Source of the DNA: Desulfobacteraceae bacterium UBA2771
GTDB lineage: Bacteria > Desulfobacterota > Desulfobacteria > Desulfobacterales > Desulfosarcinaceae
NCBI GenBank assembly: GCA_002352605.1
Contig: DEIP01000023.1
Coordinates: forward strand, 1 to 23,965
Direction of reading: 5' to 3'
DNA length: 23,965 nucleotides
Part shown: positions 8,005-15,895 of the stretch, in pieces
Layout: the number at the start of each line of letters is the position of its first letter
Numbering within the stretch: position 1 is the first letter of the stretch
The notes under the pieces: generated by a model
The model's input: the letters and a program-made list of their open reading frames with translations, nothing else
What the model was told of the DNA's origin: nothing
Database searches by the model: none
Position numbers and translations under genes: made by a program

Positions 8005-8433
8005 GAGAAACGGGGTTTGCCAAACCAGGTGTGCCGCGCCCCACGCCAGTGCACCGAGGCCGGCCCACACCGGTACAATGGCCAGGCTGAATCCCAGGTA
8101 ATTGGCCACGCCCTTGCCTCCATGAAACCCGTGAAAGCAGGGAAAACGGTTGCCCATGATCAATCCCAACCCGACCCAGGGCACTTGCCAGAAGGGCAGC
8201 ATCGTTTTGGCCACCAGGGCCACGCCGACCGCCCGTCCCACATCCAGCAGCAGGACCGCCACGGCCCACCCGATGCCCGCCTGGCGGTAGACATTGGTGG
8301 CGCCGGGGTTACCGCTGCCGTGCTGACGCGGATCGTCGCGACCGGTGAGATGAAACACCAGAATGGAGAAATTCACCGAGCCGGCCACATAGGCCACGGC
8401 AATCAGGATAGTAAGTATCGGCAGACCGGTCAT
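7852..8433 (-). CDS. plsY: PlsY-like glycerol-3-phosphate acyltransferase
   Basis: This 193-residue membrane protein has the family motifs SGNPGATNVYR (residues 40-50) and a Gly-rich loop FHGGKGVANYLG (about 103-114). A C-terminal motif HQRNIRKRW (181-189) matches the usual RHRxNIxRL. PlsY transfers an acyl group from acyl-phosphate to glycerol-3-phosphate in the inner membrane. The His of the common GHxFPxF motif is Asn here (GNRFPCF, N95). That substitution and the location in a biosynthetic cluster suggest a specialised acyltransferase, possibly one that loads the cluster's acyl chain onto a glycerol backbone. Its ATG overlaps the stop of the preceding gene (ATGA), so translation is coupled. 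It could still be the organism's only PlsY; copies elsewhere cannot be seen. Confidence 0.88.
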   Translation of the reverse strand: MTGLPILTILIAVAYVAGSVNFSILVFHLTGRDDPRQHGSGNPGATNVYRQAGIGWAVAVLLLDVGRAVGVALVAKTMLPFWQVPWVGLGLIMGNRFPCFHGFHGGKGVANYLGFSLAIVPVWAGLGALAWGAAHLVWQTPFLSSFALVFVLTAGTVLAEGGDWQGGIGAVVTALFIVACHQRNIRKRWGGQG

Positions 8434-9935
8434 GGCAGATCATCCACGGTCAGCAAGGTGAACAGGTGACCCGCTAACGTCGTATGGCTTGCCGTCAGTG
8501 CCTGCCCGCCGGCCGTCTCCAGTCGGCTGTACGGTGCGGCTACCGACACCGCACGCAAATGTGTCCAGGATTCAGCCAGATCGATTCCCAAGGCCTTGGC
8601 GGCTGCTTCCTTGGCGCTCCAGATACGCAGGTTGCCGTTTGCCCGGCCCAGGGGTGAGCGGTCGACAATGGCCTGTTCGTCGGCGTCCATATACAGGTGC
8701 ATGGCATCCAGGGGTTTTTGCGACAGCGGCTCCACATCCACACCCAGCGGCCGGTCGGCGGCCGCGGCGACGGTGAAACGCCGGTCATGGCTGACGGTAC
8801 AGAAGGGCAGGGACCCGTCAACCAGGGAGCATCGGGGCGATTGTCCGTCTTCAGCGACGGTTTCGATCGCCCGGGGGTGCCGGTGGTCGCCGTCACCGGA
8901 AAGCAATCGGCCTAGCCGTTTGAGGGCCAACCGGGCTGCCAGATAACCCTGGGCACGGCGCTGGGTCATGGGGGCCAGTCGGGCTTTTTCTTTTTCGGAA
9001 AGGGTGGCTGCGGCAAAGGGTGTCTGGGCGCGGCGTTCTATCAGTATCATTCCCGAAACGCGGCGGTAAAATGAAACCAAAGGATCGGAGGCATCCTTGT
9101 CGTAAAATCCATCGGGTGCCTTGGTTCGGATGCCGCCGACCTCTTGCATGTGGATGCCGGTGGCGGCTTCACGTAATTTGCCGGTGTCGTCATAGATGAA
9201 GATGTTGAACACGACGGGCGCCTTGTCGGTCCTTACCGGCACCACGCGTGCCGTGTAGACCGCGTCCAGCCGGGTGGGGCGGATGATCGTTCGTTGGTCG
9301 ATGGACACGGGAAAGACCACGATGCCGCAATACCGCTGGCACCAGACACTGGCGGCGTGGAAGGCCGCATCCAGCACGTAAGGGGATCCCAGGTGAAGAT
9401 CGCCTCTCGGATCGGCCGGTCGTGCCGAACGCACCCGGGCCAGGGCGCCGTCCGCTGAAATCAGCAGCGGTTCGCAGATGTTGCGATAGGCCGGGCCGAA
9501 GGGGACCATCTCCCGGTAGATGCGCGCCGGGTCCACGACGGTGCAGACACCGGCAAGCGTCGCGGCGATCTCCAGGGGCGGTGCGACAACTGTCGGTAAT
9601 CCTTTCCCGATGATCAACGAGGCGTGTTCCAACCTACGGGTGATCTTCGCGCCGGGGGCTTTAAACCGGGTGGTCAGGGTGGTGCGTATGGAACCATGGT
9701 CATTTTTTTCAACCCGATTGAATGTCGTGATCGGGGCCTTTGAGTTCAGAAAGAGAAATTTGTCAAAGCGAACCCTCTGCATCCATCGGCCGTCATGTCC
9801 CGGAAAACGGCCACAGGTGTCCGCGGCGATTCGCTCCATGGCCTCGACGGCCGCAAGCACCGGCCGGTCCTGTAGATGATGATCTCGGAAAAATGGCGGC
9901 GGCTGCATGCTTAAGGCAAAGGATTCGGCTTTCAT
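8430..9935 (-). CDS. PKS-type dehydratase domain fused to 4'-phosphopantetheinyl transferase
   Basis: This is a 501-residue two-domain protein. The N-terminal half resembles a polyketide-synthase double-hotdog dehydratase. FFRDHHLQDRPVL (residues 15-27) places a His where the catalytic His of the DHxVxGxxV motif lies, and SPYVLDAAFHAA (about residue 188) matches the LDaalH motif with its catalytic Asp. The C-terminal part is an Sfp/AcpS-type phosphopantetheinyl transferase with GVDVEPL (about 397) and WSAKEAAAKALG (about 438-449), the Mg-binding and CoA-binding motifs. It would activate the two cluster ACPs and perhaps dehydrate or shape their cargo. I chose ATG 9935, which overlaps the thioesterase stop as ATGA. 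The longer frame to 10121 reads through the thioesterase gene. The fusion of these two activities is unusual. Confidence 0.85.
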   Translation of the reverse strand: MKAESFALSMQPPPFFRDHHLQDRPVLAAVEAMERIAADTCGRFPGHDGRWMQRVRFDKFLFLNSKAPITTFNRVEKNDHGSIRTTLTTRFKAPGAKITRRLEHASLIIGKGLPTVVAPPLEIAATLAGVCTVVDPARIYREMVPFGPAYRNICEPLLISADGALARVRSARPADPRGDLHLGSPYVLDAAFHAASVWCQRYCGIVVFPVSIDQRTIIRPTRLDAVYTARVVPVRTDKAPVVFNIFIYDDTGKLREAATGIHMQEVGGIRTKAPDGFYDKDASDPLVSFYRRVSGMILIERRAQTPFAAATLSEKEKARLAPMTQRRAQGYLAARLALKRLGRLLSGDGDHRHPRAIETVAEDGQSPRCSLVDGSLPFCTVSHDRRFTVAAAADRPLGVDVEPLSQKPLDAMHLYMDADEQAIVDRSPLGRANGNLRIWSAKEAAAKALGIDLAESWTHLRAVSVAAPYSRLETAGGQALTASHTTLAGHLFTLLTVDDLP

Positions 9936-10414
9936 GGTTTCGGAAAGATCTCCCACATCCGGACGGTTTTGGGATCCACCTCCACCGGGGTGCCCGAAGC
10001 GTTTACCGCGCAGTGTCGGGTAAATCCCTTGCAGACGATGTCGCCGGATTCCTGGTGGGTGATCACGTAATCGAACTGGATTCTCACCCGTTCCATCACC
10101 GACGGCCGGGTATAGACCCACATGGCGTCGTCGTAATACAGGGGCCGGTAATAATCGATCTCCAGCTTGATGATGGGGTAGACATAGCCGTTTTTCTCCA
10201 CCTCCTTATACGGATAGGCGGCATCGCGCATGAGTGAGGTCCGGCCGAATTCAAAATAGCGCAGGTAGTTGGCGTGGTAGACCACCTGGGAGCGGTCCGT
10301 GTCTGCATAGAGGGTGCGGGTTTCGCACTGGTGCCAGACGGTACCGCTATTGTCGTCCTTGACATATTGTGGATGGTCGTTCAGGGGCTGCGGAAAAAAG
10401 GGTTTGGGCTTCAT
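9932..10414 (-). CDS. Acyl-CoA/acyl-ACP thioesterase, 4HBT (YbgC-like) hotdog
   Basis: This 160-residue single-hotdog enzyme has the family motif YADTDRSQVVYHANYLRYFE (residues 36-55), in which Asp40 is the likely catalytic residue. YbgC/4HBT enzymes hydrolyse acyl thioesters in the cytosol, and related thioesterases are standard members of aryl polyene clusters. Here the enzyme could release the finished chain or clear misprimed ACPs. ATG 10414 follows the KS stop by one base, with a G-rich Shine-Dalgarno-like run inside the end of the KS gene. The stop overlaps the next start (ATGA). The N-terminal extension of about 27 residues before the domain is somewhat long for the family. Confidence 0.9.
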   Translation of the reverse strand: MKPKPFFPQPLNDHPQYVKDDNSGTVWHQCETRTLYADTDRSQVVYHANYLRYFEFGRTSLMRDAAYPYKEVEKNGYVYPIIKLEIDYYRPLYYDDAMWVYTRPSVMERVRIQFDYVITHQESGDIVCKGFTRHCAVNASGTPVEVDPKTVRMWEIFPKP

Positions 10415-10415
10415 T

Positions 10416-11681
10416 TTACACCCCCCGGAAGATGATACAGCAGTTGGTCCCGCCGAACCCGAAGGCGTTGGACAGGATCAGGTTGTGGGAATGGCGCCGA
10501 GCTGCGTTGGGCACCACATCCACGTCAGAAAATTCAGGGTCCGGGATGTGGTTGACCGTGGGCAGGACGATGCCCTGCCGCATCCCCTCGATGGCCAGGG
10601 CCGCTTCGATGGCTGCGGCGGCACCCAGGGTATGGCCGATCTGGGATTTGTTGGACGACACCGGAATGGAATCCAGCGAATAACCGAACACTTCACGCAG
10701 GCTCTCGATTTCCACGGCATCGCCTTTCTGGGTCGAAGTGCCGTGGGTACTGACATAGCCGATCTCCCCAGGCTGAATCTGGGCGTCGTCGATGGCTTGA
10801 ACGATGGCCCGAACGATGGTTTCCCGGTTGGGAAGGGTGAAATGGTGGGCGTCGGAGGTCCAGCCGACGCCGAGCACCTCGGCCCTGGGCGCGAGGCGGT
10901 ATTGCTTCACCACCGCGTCGGCGGCCAGTACCAGCACGCCGCCCCCCTCGCCCAGCACGATTCCCCGGCGATCCACGGAAAAGGGCCGCGATGCCTGGGT
11001 GGGGTCGTCGAAGGCCCGGTCGTTGGGGCCCACCTTGATGGTGGCCCACATATTGGCAAATCCCTGGACGATCTCGGGGGTCAGGCAGGTCTCCGCCCCG
11101 CCGGCCAGGACGATGTCACACTCGCCGTCGCGGATCATGCGGGCGCCGATGCCGATGGCGTGGTTGCCCGAGGCGCAGGCCCCCTGGGGCGAAAAAATGG
11201 GACCGGTAAACCCCAGCAGCATGCCGGCCTTGCCCGCGGGCAGATTGGCGCACAGATTGGGCAGCAGGTAGGGGCTGACCTTGGTGGGACCGTGGTTGAT
11301 GTAGCCGTCCATGGCGCTGCGGTAGGCGTCGGTACCGTTCAAGGCCGAACCCATCAGGCAGGCGGTCCTGGGGCCTGTCCGATCATCGATTTCCAGGCCG
11401 GCATGTTCAAGCGCCCGTTTGCACAGCACCATGGTCAGCAGCACATAGCGTGCGTTCCAGTTGCGGCGATCCATCGGGTCGATGCCGGCCAGCTGCTGGG
11501 GATGCCAGTCCGGGATCTCCCCAACCACGTTGCTGCGCGAGGGGGTCTCGCAGCGGGTGATGCGGCGGAATCCGGCTTCTCCGCGTATGGCCCGCTGCCA
11601 GGTGGCGTCAAACGTATTGCCCAGGCAGGTGGCGGCGTCGTAGCCAACCACGAATACCCGTCGGTTCAAGGGGGGTTTCAT
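10416..11681 (-). CDS. Beta-ketoacyl-ACP synthase (FabF/KS type II), copy 1
   Basis: This 421-residue condensing enzyme has the complete catalytic set: Cys169 in SPQGACASGNH, His313 in YVSTHGTSTQKGD, Lys345 and His350 in SNKSQIGHTLGAA, and the C-terminal NAFGFGGTN loop. It should carry out decarboxylative Claisen condensation of acyl-ACP with malonyl-ACP. Because the Cys is present it is a true ketosynthase and not a chain-length factor. It is one of two adjacent KS genes, which could form a heterodimer or act on different chain lengths. I chose ATG 11681, which overlaps the stop of KS copy 2 (ATGA); the upstream ATG at 11711 lies inside that gene. Tight coupling within the minus arm suggests equal expression. 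Confidence 0.92.
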   Translation of the reverse strand: MKPPLNRRVFVVGYDAATCLGNTFDATWQRAIRGEAGFRRITRCETPSRSNVVGEIPDWHPQQLAGIDPMDRRNWNARYVLLTMVLCKRALEHAGLEIDDRTGPRTACLMGSALNGTDAYRSAMDGYINHGPTKVSPYLLPNLCANLPAGKAGMLLGFTGPIFSPQGACASGNHAIGIGARMIRDGECDIVLAGGAETCLTPEIVQGFANMWATIKVGPNDRAFDDPTQASRPFSVDRRGIVLGEGGGVLVLAADAVVKQYRLAPRAEVLGVGWTSDAHHFTLPNRETIVRAIVQAIDDAQIQPGEIGYVSTHGTSTQKGDAVEIESLREVFGYSLDSIPVSSNKSQIGHTLGAAAAIEAALAIEGMRQGIVLPTVNHIPDPEFSDVDVVPNAARRHSHNLILSNAFGFGGTNCCIIFRGV

Positions 11682-12925
11682 ATCCGCTTGAATACCATAC
11701 ACGCATTGCATCCGCCAAACCCGAATGCATTTTTCAATACGTATTCCTGATCCAGGGGCCGGCAGGCTGAGACCACGCCCCCCAAGGCGATGGCCGGATC
11801 CGGTGTGTAGTTGACCGTAGGGGGAAGCATACCCGCCTGCATACCCTCGATGGCCAGGATCGATTCGATGGCGCTGGATGCACCCATGGCATGGCCGATC
11901 AAGGACTTGTTGGCCGTGATGGCCGGCACGCGGCCGTCGAAGACCTGGACCAGCGCCTCGGCCTCCACCTGGTCGCCCACGCGGGTGGCGGCGGCGTGGG
12001 CATTGACGGTGCTGATCCGGTCCGGTGTGATGCCGGCGTGCGCAATGCTTTCAACGATGCAGCGGCGGACGGTGGCAAGGTTCGGGGCCACGTGGTGATG
12101 GGCATCCGAAGTCATGGCCCATCCGGCGATTTCGGCGGTAACGCCCAGGCCGTGAACCCTGGCGAATGATTTTTTGGCAATGATGATACAGCCCGATCCT
12201 TCGGAGACCACGAATCCCCGCCGGTTTCGAGAGAAAGGGCGGCTGGCCTGCTCAGGGGGGATTTCGGGCTCCCCCTCCTTGGGCATGAAGGCACCACCCA
12301 TGGTGCCGAAGCCGGCCACGATGGGTTCGGTCAGGGGGAAATCCACGGCCCCGCAGATGGCCGTATCCGCCCGGCCATCATTGATCAACATGGCGCCTAC
12401 GATCATGGATGTCACCCCGGTGGCACAGGCCGTGATAGTGGCGCTGATGGGGCCCGTGGCACCGGTGTGCATGGAGACCTTGCCGCCCACCATGTTGATG
12501 CAGGCGTTGGGGTTGACGAAAGGCGGCGGCAGCTTGCCCCGGTCCCTCAGGTTGCGGTCCGCGACGAGCACGGCATCCAGGCCGCCGATGGCGCTGCTGA
12601 AGGTGACGGCCACGCGTGGGGCCAGATCCGGTGTGATCTCGATGCCGCTTTGGGCCAGTGCCCGGGATACGGTGAGCAGGGCATATTTGAAAATGGGAGA
12701 GGGCCAGCGGGCCTGTTCACGGGGTGTTAAATAATCGTAGGGCAGGTGGTCGATATCCGGTGCCTGACCGGCGATGCGTACGGGAAAGTTGTCCGTCAGG
12801 TCAAAGCGGGTCAGCGGTCCGATGCCGCTGGTGCCGGACAGGGCCCTTTGCCACTGGACCCCAAGATCGATGCCCAACGGTGAGACCGCATCATAGCCGA
12901 GAATGACCAGGGGATCATGGGACAT
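11678..12925 (-). CDS. Beta-ketoacyl-ACP synthase (FabF/KS type II), copy 2
   Basis: This 415-residue condensing enzyme is clearly diverged from its neighbour. Catalytic residues visible are Cys167 in TITACATGV, His310 in VNAHAAATRVGD, Lys340 and His345 in ANKSLIGHAMGA, and the C-terminal NAFGFGGCN loop. All are intact, so this too appears to be an active ketosynthase. It has a triple His run (SDAHHHVAP, about 273-281) near the active-site region, matching SDAHHF in copy 1. The ATG at 12925 is preceded only by a weak ribosome binding site. The gene lies 28 bases after the radical SAM gene. A role in chain initiation versus elongation cannot be assigned from sequence. Confidence 0.92.
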   Translation of the reverse strand: MSHDPLVILGYDAVSPLGIDLGVQWQRALSGTSGIGPLTRFDLTDNFPVRIAGQAPDIDHLPYDYLTPREQARWPSPIFKYALLTVSRALAQSGIEITPDLAPRVAVTFSSAIGGLDAVLVADRNLRDRGKLPPPFVNPNACINMVGGKVSMHTGATGPISATITACATGVTSMIVGAMLINDGRADTAICGAVDFPLTEPIVAGFGTMGGAFMPKEGEPEIPPEQASRPFSRNRRGFVVSEGSGCIIIAKKSFARVHGLGVTAEIAGWAMTSDAHHHVAPNLATVRRCIVESIAHAGITPDRISTVNAHAAATRVGDQVEAEALVQVFDGRVPAITANKSLIGHAMGASSAIESILAIEGMQAGMLPPTVNYTPDPAIALGGVVSACRPLDQEYVLKNAFGFGGCNACMVFKRI

Positions 12926-12953
12926 TATCGTAAACCTATATTTAGAATATCAA

Positions 12954-13952
12954 TCACCAGGGAATAAACCGGTAAAGCTTGGCAAACATCTCGTAAATTT
13001 CGATCCAGTTCTGCAGATCCCGGGTGCTTTTCATGTGCGCACGCTTGTTGACCATAACCCAGCTCATGTGGGCCGCGCCGTCTTTGCAGGTGCTGCAGTC
13101 CCGGGTCTCCGAGGTGCAGCAGCGGTGCATGGTCTCAAGATCCGAGGCCCAGCGGATGAAATGGGTCAACCGTCGGGGCTTGGGGTCGCGCTTGTCCAAC
13201 GGTTCGGTGACCGACGGGCATTCCATCCAGCCGAAGGGCCGACCCTGCATTTTGCCGGTGGTGATGATCTCGTGATAGTACTTGGAGGAGATCACCGTAT
13301 CGGGATAGCGGTCCAGTGCCTCATCCATTTCGCTGCGGATCTGCACCAGCTCGTCGGGCCGCCAGTGAAACCCGTCCACCCCCTCGTCGTTGGAGAGCAA
13401 CTGCATGTGCACCTTGAGGCCCGCATCACGGATCCTTTGTATGATCCGGTCTGTTTTGCCCAGCTGTTTGGGGGTGATGGTATAGAGGTAGTAGGTGTGC
13501 GGATCACCCGCATAGTTTTTGCTGGAGATGGAAAAGACGTCCTTTCCGCGCAAAATCTTCTCATCCACGTCATCTCCCCACAGGCTGACACCCAGTATCA
13601 TGTCAGGGAACCGGTCCCGGGGCACCTTGATGATGCCGTTGGTGGCACAGAAGGTGGGTAGTCGCTTATAGAAGGCCTCCACCCGGTCCAGGCAAAGGGT
13701 GGGCTCGCCGCCGATTAGAATGGCCAAGTTCACACCGCGGGCCATCTCCCTGTCCACGAAGGCTTCCCATCGGGTGATGTCCATTTCCTCTTTGGCCGCC
13801 TCGTGTTCACCGGATGAGAAGAAGAAACAGCCCTTGCAGCGCAGGTTGCAGCGGTTGGTCACATCGTAGATGGAACTGCGGATGTTGAGTTTGGATATGC
13901 GTTTGTACCGGGCGTACCATCGGTCGTCCAGCAGCGAACTTACGGTTCTCAT
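12954..13952 (-). CDS. Radical SAM protein with C-terminal Cys cluster, paralogue A
   Basis: This is a 332-residue radical SAM enzyme. The [4Fe-4S] motif is CNLRCKGC (Cys35, 39, 42), preceded by YDVTNR and followed by aromatic residues. The SAM-binding GGEP motif is at 81-84. The C-terminal third carries further Cys residues: ECPS at about residue 245 and CC...C..C in HRCCTSETRDCSTC at about 278-291. These could hold an auxiliary Fe-S cluster as in SPASM/twitch enzymes, although spacing does not match the classical SPASM pattern. It is a tandem paralogue of the next gene upstream. The substrate is unknown; genomic context suggests an ACP-bound or lipid-linked chain. Its ribosome binding site AAGGA overlaps the stop codon of paralogue B (TGAAGGA), so they are translationally linked. 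Confidence 0.88.
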   Translation of the reverse strand: MRTVSSLLDDRWYARYKRISKLNIRSSIYDVTNRCNLRCKGCFFFSSGEHEAAKEEMDITRWEAFVDREMARGVNLAILIGGEPTLCLDRVEAFYKRLPTFCATNGIIKVPRDRFPDMILGVSLWGDDVDEKILRGKDVFSISSKNYAGDPHTYYLYTITPKQLGKTDRIIQRIRDAGLKVHMQLLSNDEGVDGFHWRPDELVQIRSEMDEALDRYPDTVISSKYYHEIITTGKMQGRPFGWMECPSVTEPLDKRDPKPRRLTHFIRWASDLETMHRCCTSETRDCSTCKDGAAHMSWVMVNKRAHMKSTRDLQNWIEIYEMFAKLYRFIPW

Positions 13953-13965
13953 GGCTAACGGTCCT

Positions 13966-15042
13966 TCAGTTGGCGGTCAGTTCCACGCCGGGCGGAGAAA
14001 CGGTTTGGTTGCACAGGTTTTTTCCTTTCACATAGTCTTTCACCCATACGGCCAGGTAGGTGTCCACAAAGTCCAGCCAGGATCGAAAGGTGTCGGGATC
14101 GGTGGCGTGGCGGAACAGGCGGGCCGTGACTACGGCACTGGCGGCGGCATAGTGCCGGCAGTCTGTGCAGTTCGTATCCGGCACGCAGCAGGCCGCATCG
14201 CGGTCCCAGGTCAGGTCCGACCGATGTTGGCGAAAGAAGCGGCCCAGACCCACATCCGTGCTGGGGTTCTGTCGGGGATAGGTGCAGGTGAACAGGTCGT
14301 GGAGGCCTTTCTCGTGGGTGTGGGCCATGGCGCTGTACCAGGAAAACAGGACTGTGTCCGGGTATTTTTCCAGTAGATTGATCATGGTCCGTCGGGTGTC
14401 GGCAAGACTCATCGGTGTGTGGTGAAGGTTGCCGGTGTACCCCACCGGTTCACTGAACATGTTGAAGGTCACTTTGGTGCCGTGGTCGGCCAGTATTCGG
14501 ACCACCGCCTCGGCCTGATCGACGTTGTGCCGGGTGAAGGTGTAGACGAAGGCCGCCCGTGGATCACCGGCGTAGTTTTTAAGCTGGCGGGTCAGCATAT
14601 CTTTCGCGTTGCGGGTGTTCAGGCTGGTTTCGTCGTTTCCCCACACGGATATATGGATGCGGTAGTTCACACGATTCGGAATGCGTCTGAGCCCGTTGGT
14701 GGCGATGCATCCCAAGGGTATCTCGTCGTAGCAAACCCGGCACAGCTCCGGAACCAGGGAGGGCTCGGCGCCGGCCAGCACCACGAAGGTGATGCCACGC
14801 GCCTTCTCCGCTTGCATCAGGCGCCGCCAGTCGTCCGGATTCGAGTTGTCCCGGGAATATTGCTTATCCCCCTCGTAGTAGTAGCAGCCGTTGCAGCGGA
14901 TGTTACACCGCCGGGTCATGTCGTAGGTGGATTCGCGCAGGAAGAAATATTTTCGCACCTTCTCCCATCGATCCTTGACCACAGGATCGGCAATCAGGTC
15001 GGAAAACTTCCAAGTTGCTTTCAGGTTCATGGGCATCGCCAT
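13966..15042 (-). CDS. Radical SAM protein with C-terminal Cys cluster, paralogue B
   Basis: This is a 358-residue radical SAM enzyme. The motif CNIRCNGC (Cys46, 50, 53) sits in YDMTRRCNIRCNGCYYYEG, and AGAEPS replaces the usual GGEP. The shared patterns YDxTxRCNxRCxGC, IATNG, SVWG, KNYAGDP and a C-terminal CC...C..C cluster (CCVPDTNCTDC, about 285-295) show it is a diverged duplicate of paralogue A. The differing central regions argue for different roles or a heterodimer rather than simple redundancy. ATG at 15042, 15036 or 15033 could each start the protein; none has a strong ribosome binding site. A 110-base gap with a palindrome and a hairpin separates it from the upstream ACP gene. Confidence 0.87.
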   Translation of the reverse strand: MAMPMNLKATWKFSDLIADPVVKDRWEKVRKYFFLRESTYDMTRRCNIRCNGCYYYEGDKQYSRDNSNPDDWRRLMQAEKARGITFVVLAGAEPSLVPELCRVCYDEIPLGCIATNGLRRIPNRVNYRIHISVWGNDETSLNTRNAKDMLTRQLKNYAGDPRAAFVYTFTRHNVDQAEAVVRILADHGTKVTFNMFSEPVGYTGNLHHTPMSLADTRRTMINLLEKYPDTVLFSWYSAMAHTHEKGLHDLFTCTYPRQNPSTDVGLGRFFRQHRSDLTWDRDAACCVPDTNCTDCRHYAAASAVVTARLFRHATDPDTFRSWLDFVDTYLAVWVKDYVKGKNLCNQTVSPPGVELTAN

Positions 15043-15055
15043 CTTGCCGATTAAT

Positions 15056-15069
15056 TGAATAATTATTCA
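15056..15069. promoter_or_regulatory. Perfect 14-bp palindrome upstream of the tandem radical SAM genes
   Basis: TGAATAATTATTCA is a perfect palindrome ending 14 bases upstream of the radical SAM start. The 110-base gap also holds a hairpin with 6-bp arms (CGCCGA/TCGGCG, 15098-15114) and a 9-bp inverted repeat (ATTCAGTAC at 15065-15073 with GTACTGAAT at 15139-15147). No T-run follows the hairpin. It could be an operator or an mRNA-processing or attenuation structure that sets ACP expression apart from the enzymes downstream. Confidence 0.45.
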
Positions 15070-15152
15070 GTACGGTGCCGATTGGTGCATAGACCCTCGC
15101 CGAGAACATCGGCGCGGTATCCTTTCAAACGTGCGTCGGTACTGAATGACCA

Positions 15153-15413
15153 TCATGCAGCCAGCTTTTTTTGGACATATTCTCCGATTAACCGCACCGT
15201 GGTTAACTTAGGATAATCGTCTTCGTCTATCCGCACCGCGTATTCATCCCGCAAAACCAGTGCCACGGTGGCTAAATCCATGCTGTCGATGCCCACCTCG
15301 TCCACCAGGTCGATATCCGGATCGAACGTATCGGGGGTGACATCCTCCAATTTGAGTTCATTGATCATGATCTCCGCGATACGAAAAATGATTTTTCCGT
15401 TTTCCACTGCCAT
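15153..15413 (-). CDS. Acyl carrier protein, copy 1
   Basis: This is an 86-residue acidic ACP. The phosphopantetheine attachment site is Ser44 in VGIDSMDLATV, with Met in place of the usual Leu after Ser. The helix pattern before it (FRIAEIMINELKLEDVTP) fits the ACP fold. It carries the growing chain on the prosthetic group supplied by the phosphopantetheinyl transferase of the same arm. I chose ATG 15413 because AAGGAG lies 10 bases upstream (15424-15429); the longer frame to 15437 would place this site inside the gene. Confidence 0.92.
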   Translation of the reverse strand: MAVENGKIIFRIAEIMINELKLEDVTPDTFDPDIDLVDEVGIDSMDLATVALVLRDEYAVRIDEDDYPKLTTVRLIGEYVQKKLAA

Positions 15414-15495
15414 GCTTTTCGGTCTCCTTTGAATCAATTTCCAAACGCTTCATTTAAATCAATAATGGCGCCACTTCCCGTTTCGGGGGCTGGAT

Positions 15496-15876
15496 TCAAT
15501 CTTTTTGTGCATCCAGCCGAATCAGGCCGCTGCAGATCAGCCCCTCGTCACCGCAGATGCGGAAGCTGTGATTGCCATTTGCATCGCCGGTTGTTACCGT
15601 CAGGATCAGGGGCTGATCGGGACGAATCATCTGTTTGAAGCGCACCCGGCCCACCCGTGTGACCGGCAACCGTCGATTGAACCACCGGCAAAGAAAGTCG
15701 TGGACCATCCCCAACTGGGCCACGCCGGGGAGTACTGGCGCCTGGGGGAAATGGCCATCGAACCAGGGAGAATCCGCCGGAACGCATACACGGGCCTTAA
15801 TTTCACCATCCGACCCCGGTTTGTCAAACGACATCTCATACCACATTGTCATTGGTTTTTCTAACCTGTCGTTCAC
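15496..15876 (-). CDS. FabZ/FabA-like 3-hydroxyacyl-ACP dehydratase (ApeI-like hotdog)
   Basis: This 126-residue hotdog protein has the dehydratase motif FDGHFPQAPVLPGVAQ (residues 39-54). His42 is the catalytic candidate and the PVLPGV loop is as in FabZ. FabZ also uses a Glu on the second helix; the equivalent region here reads AQLGMVHDF, so the acidic partner may be different or this enzyme may pair with another subunit. It would dehydrate 3-hydroxyacyl-ACP to the trans-2-enoyl form. The frame starts with GTG at 15876, with GGGGA about 9 bases upstream, or with ATG eight codons later. It lies 19 bases after the B12-type radical SAM gene in the same transcription unit. Small dehydratases of this kind are found in aryl polyene clusters. 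Confidence 0.85.
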   Translation of the reverse strand: MNDRLEKPMTMWYEMSFDKPGSDGEIKARVCVPADSPWFDGHFPQAPVLPGVAQLGMVHDFLCRWFNRRLPVTRVGRVRFKQMIRPDQPLILTVTTGDANGNHSFRICGDEGLICSGLIRLDAQKD

Positions 15877-15895
15877 TTTATTTCGTCCCCGATCC

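Noticed and set aside
10314..11750. 478-codon plus-strand frame antisense to ketosynthase copy 1
   Set aside because: The opposite strand encodes a ketosynthase with complete catalytic motifs. The antisense translation is Gly/His/Asp-rich with no domain, a usual artefact of codon bias in GC-rich genes.
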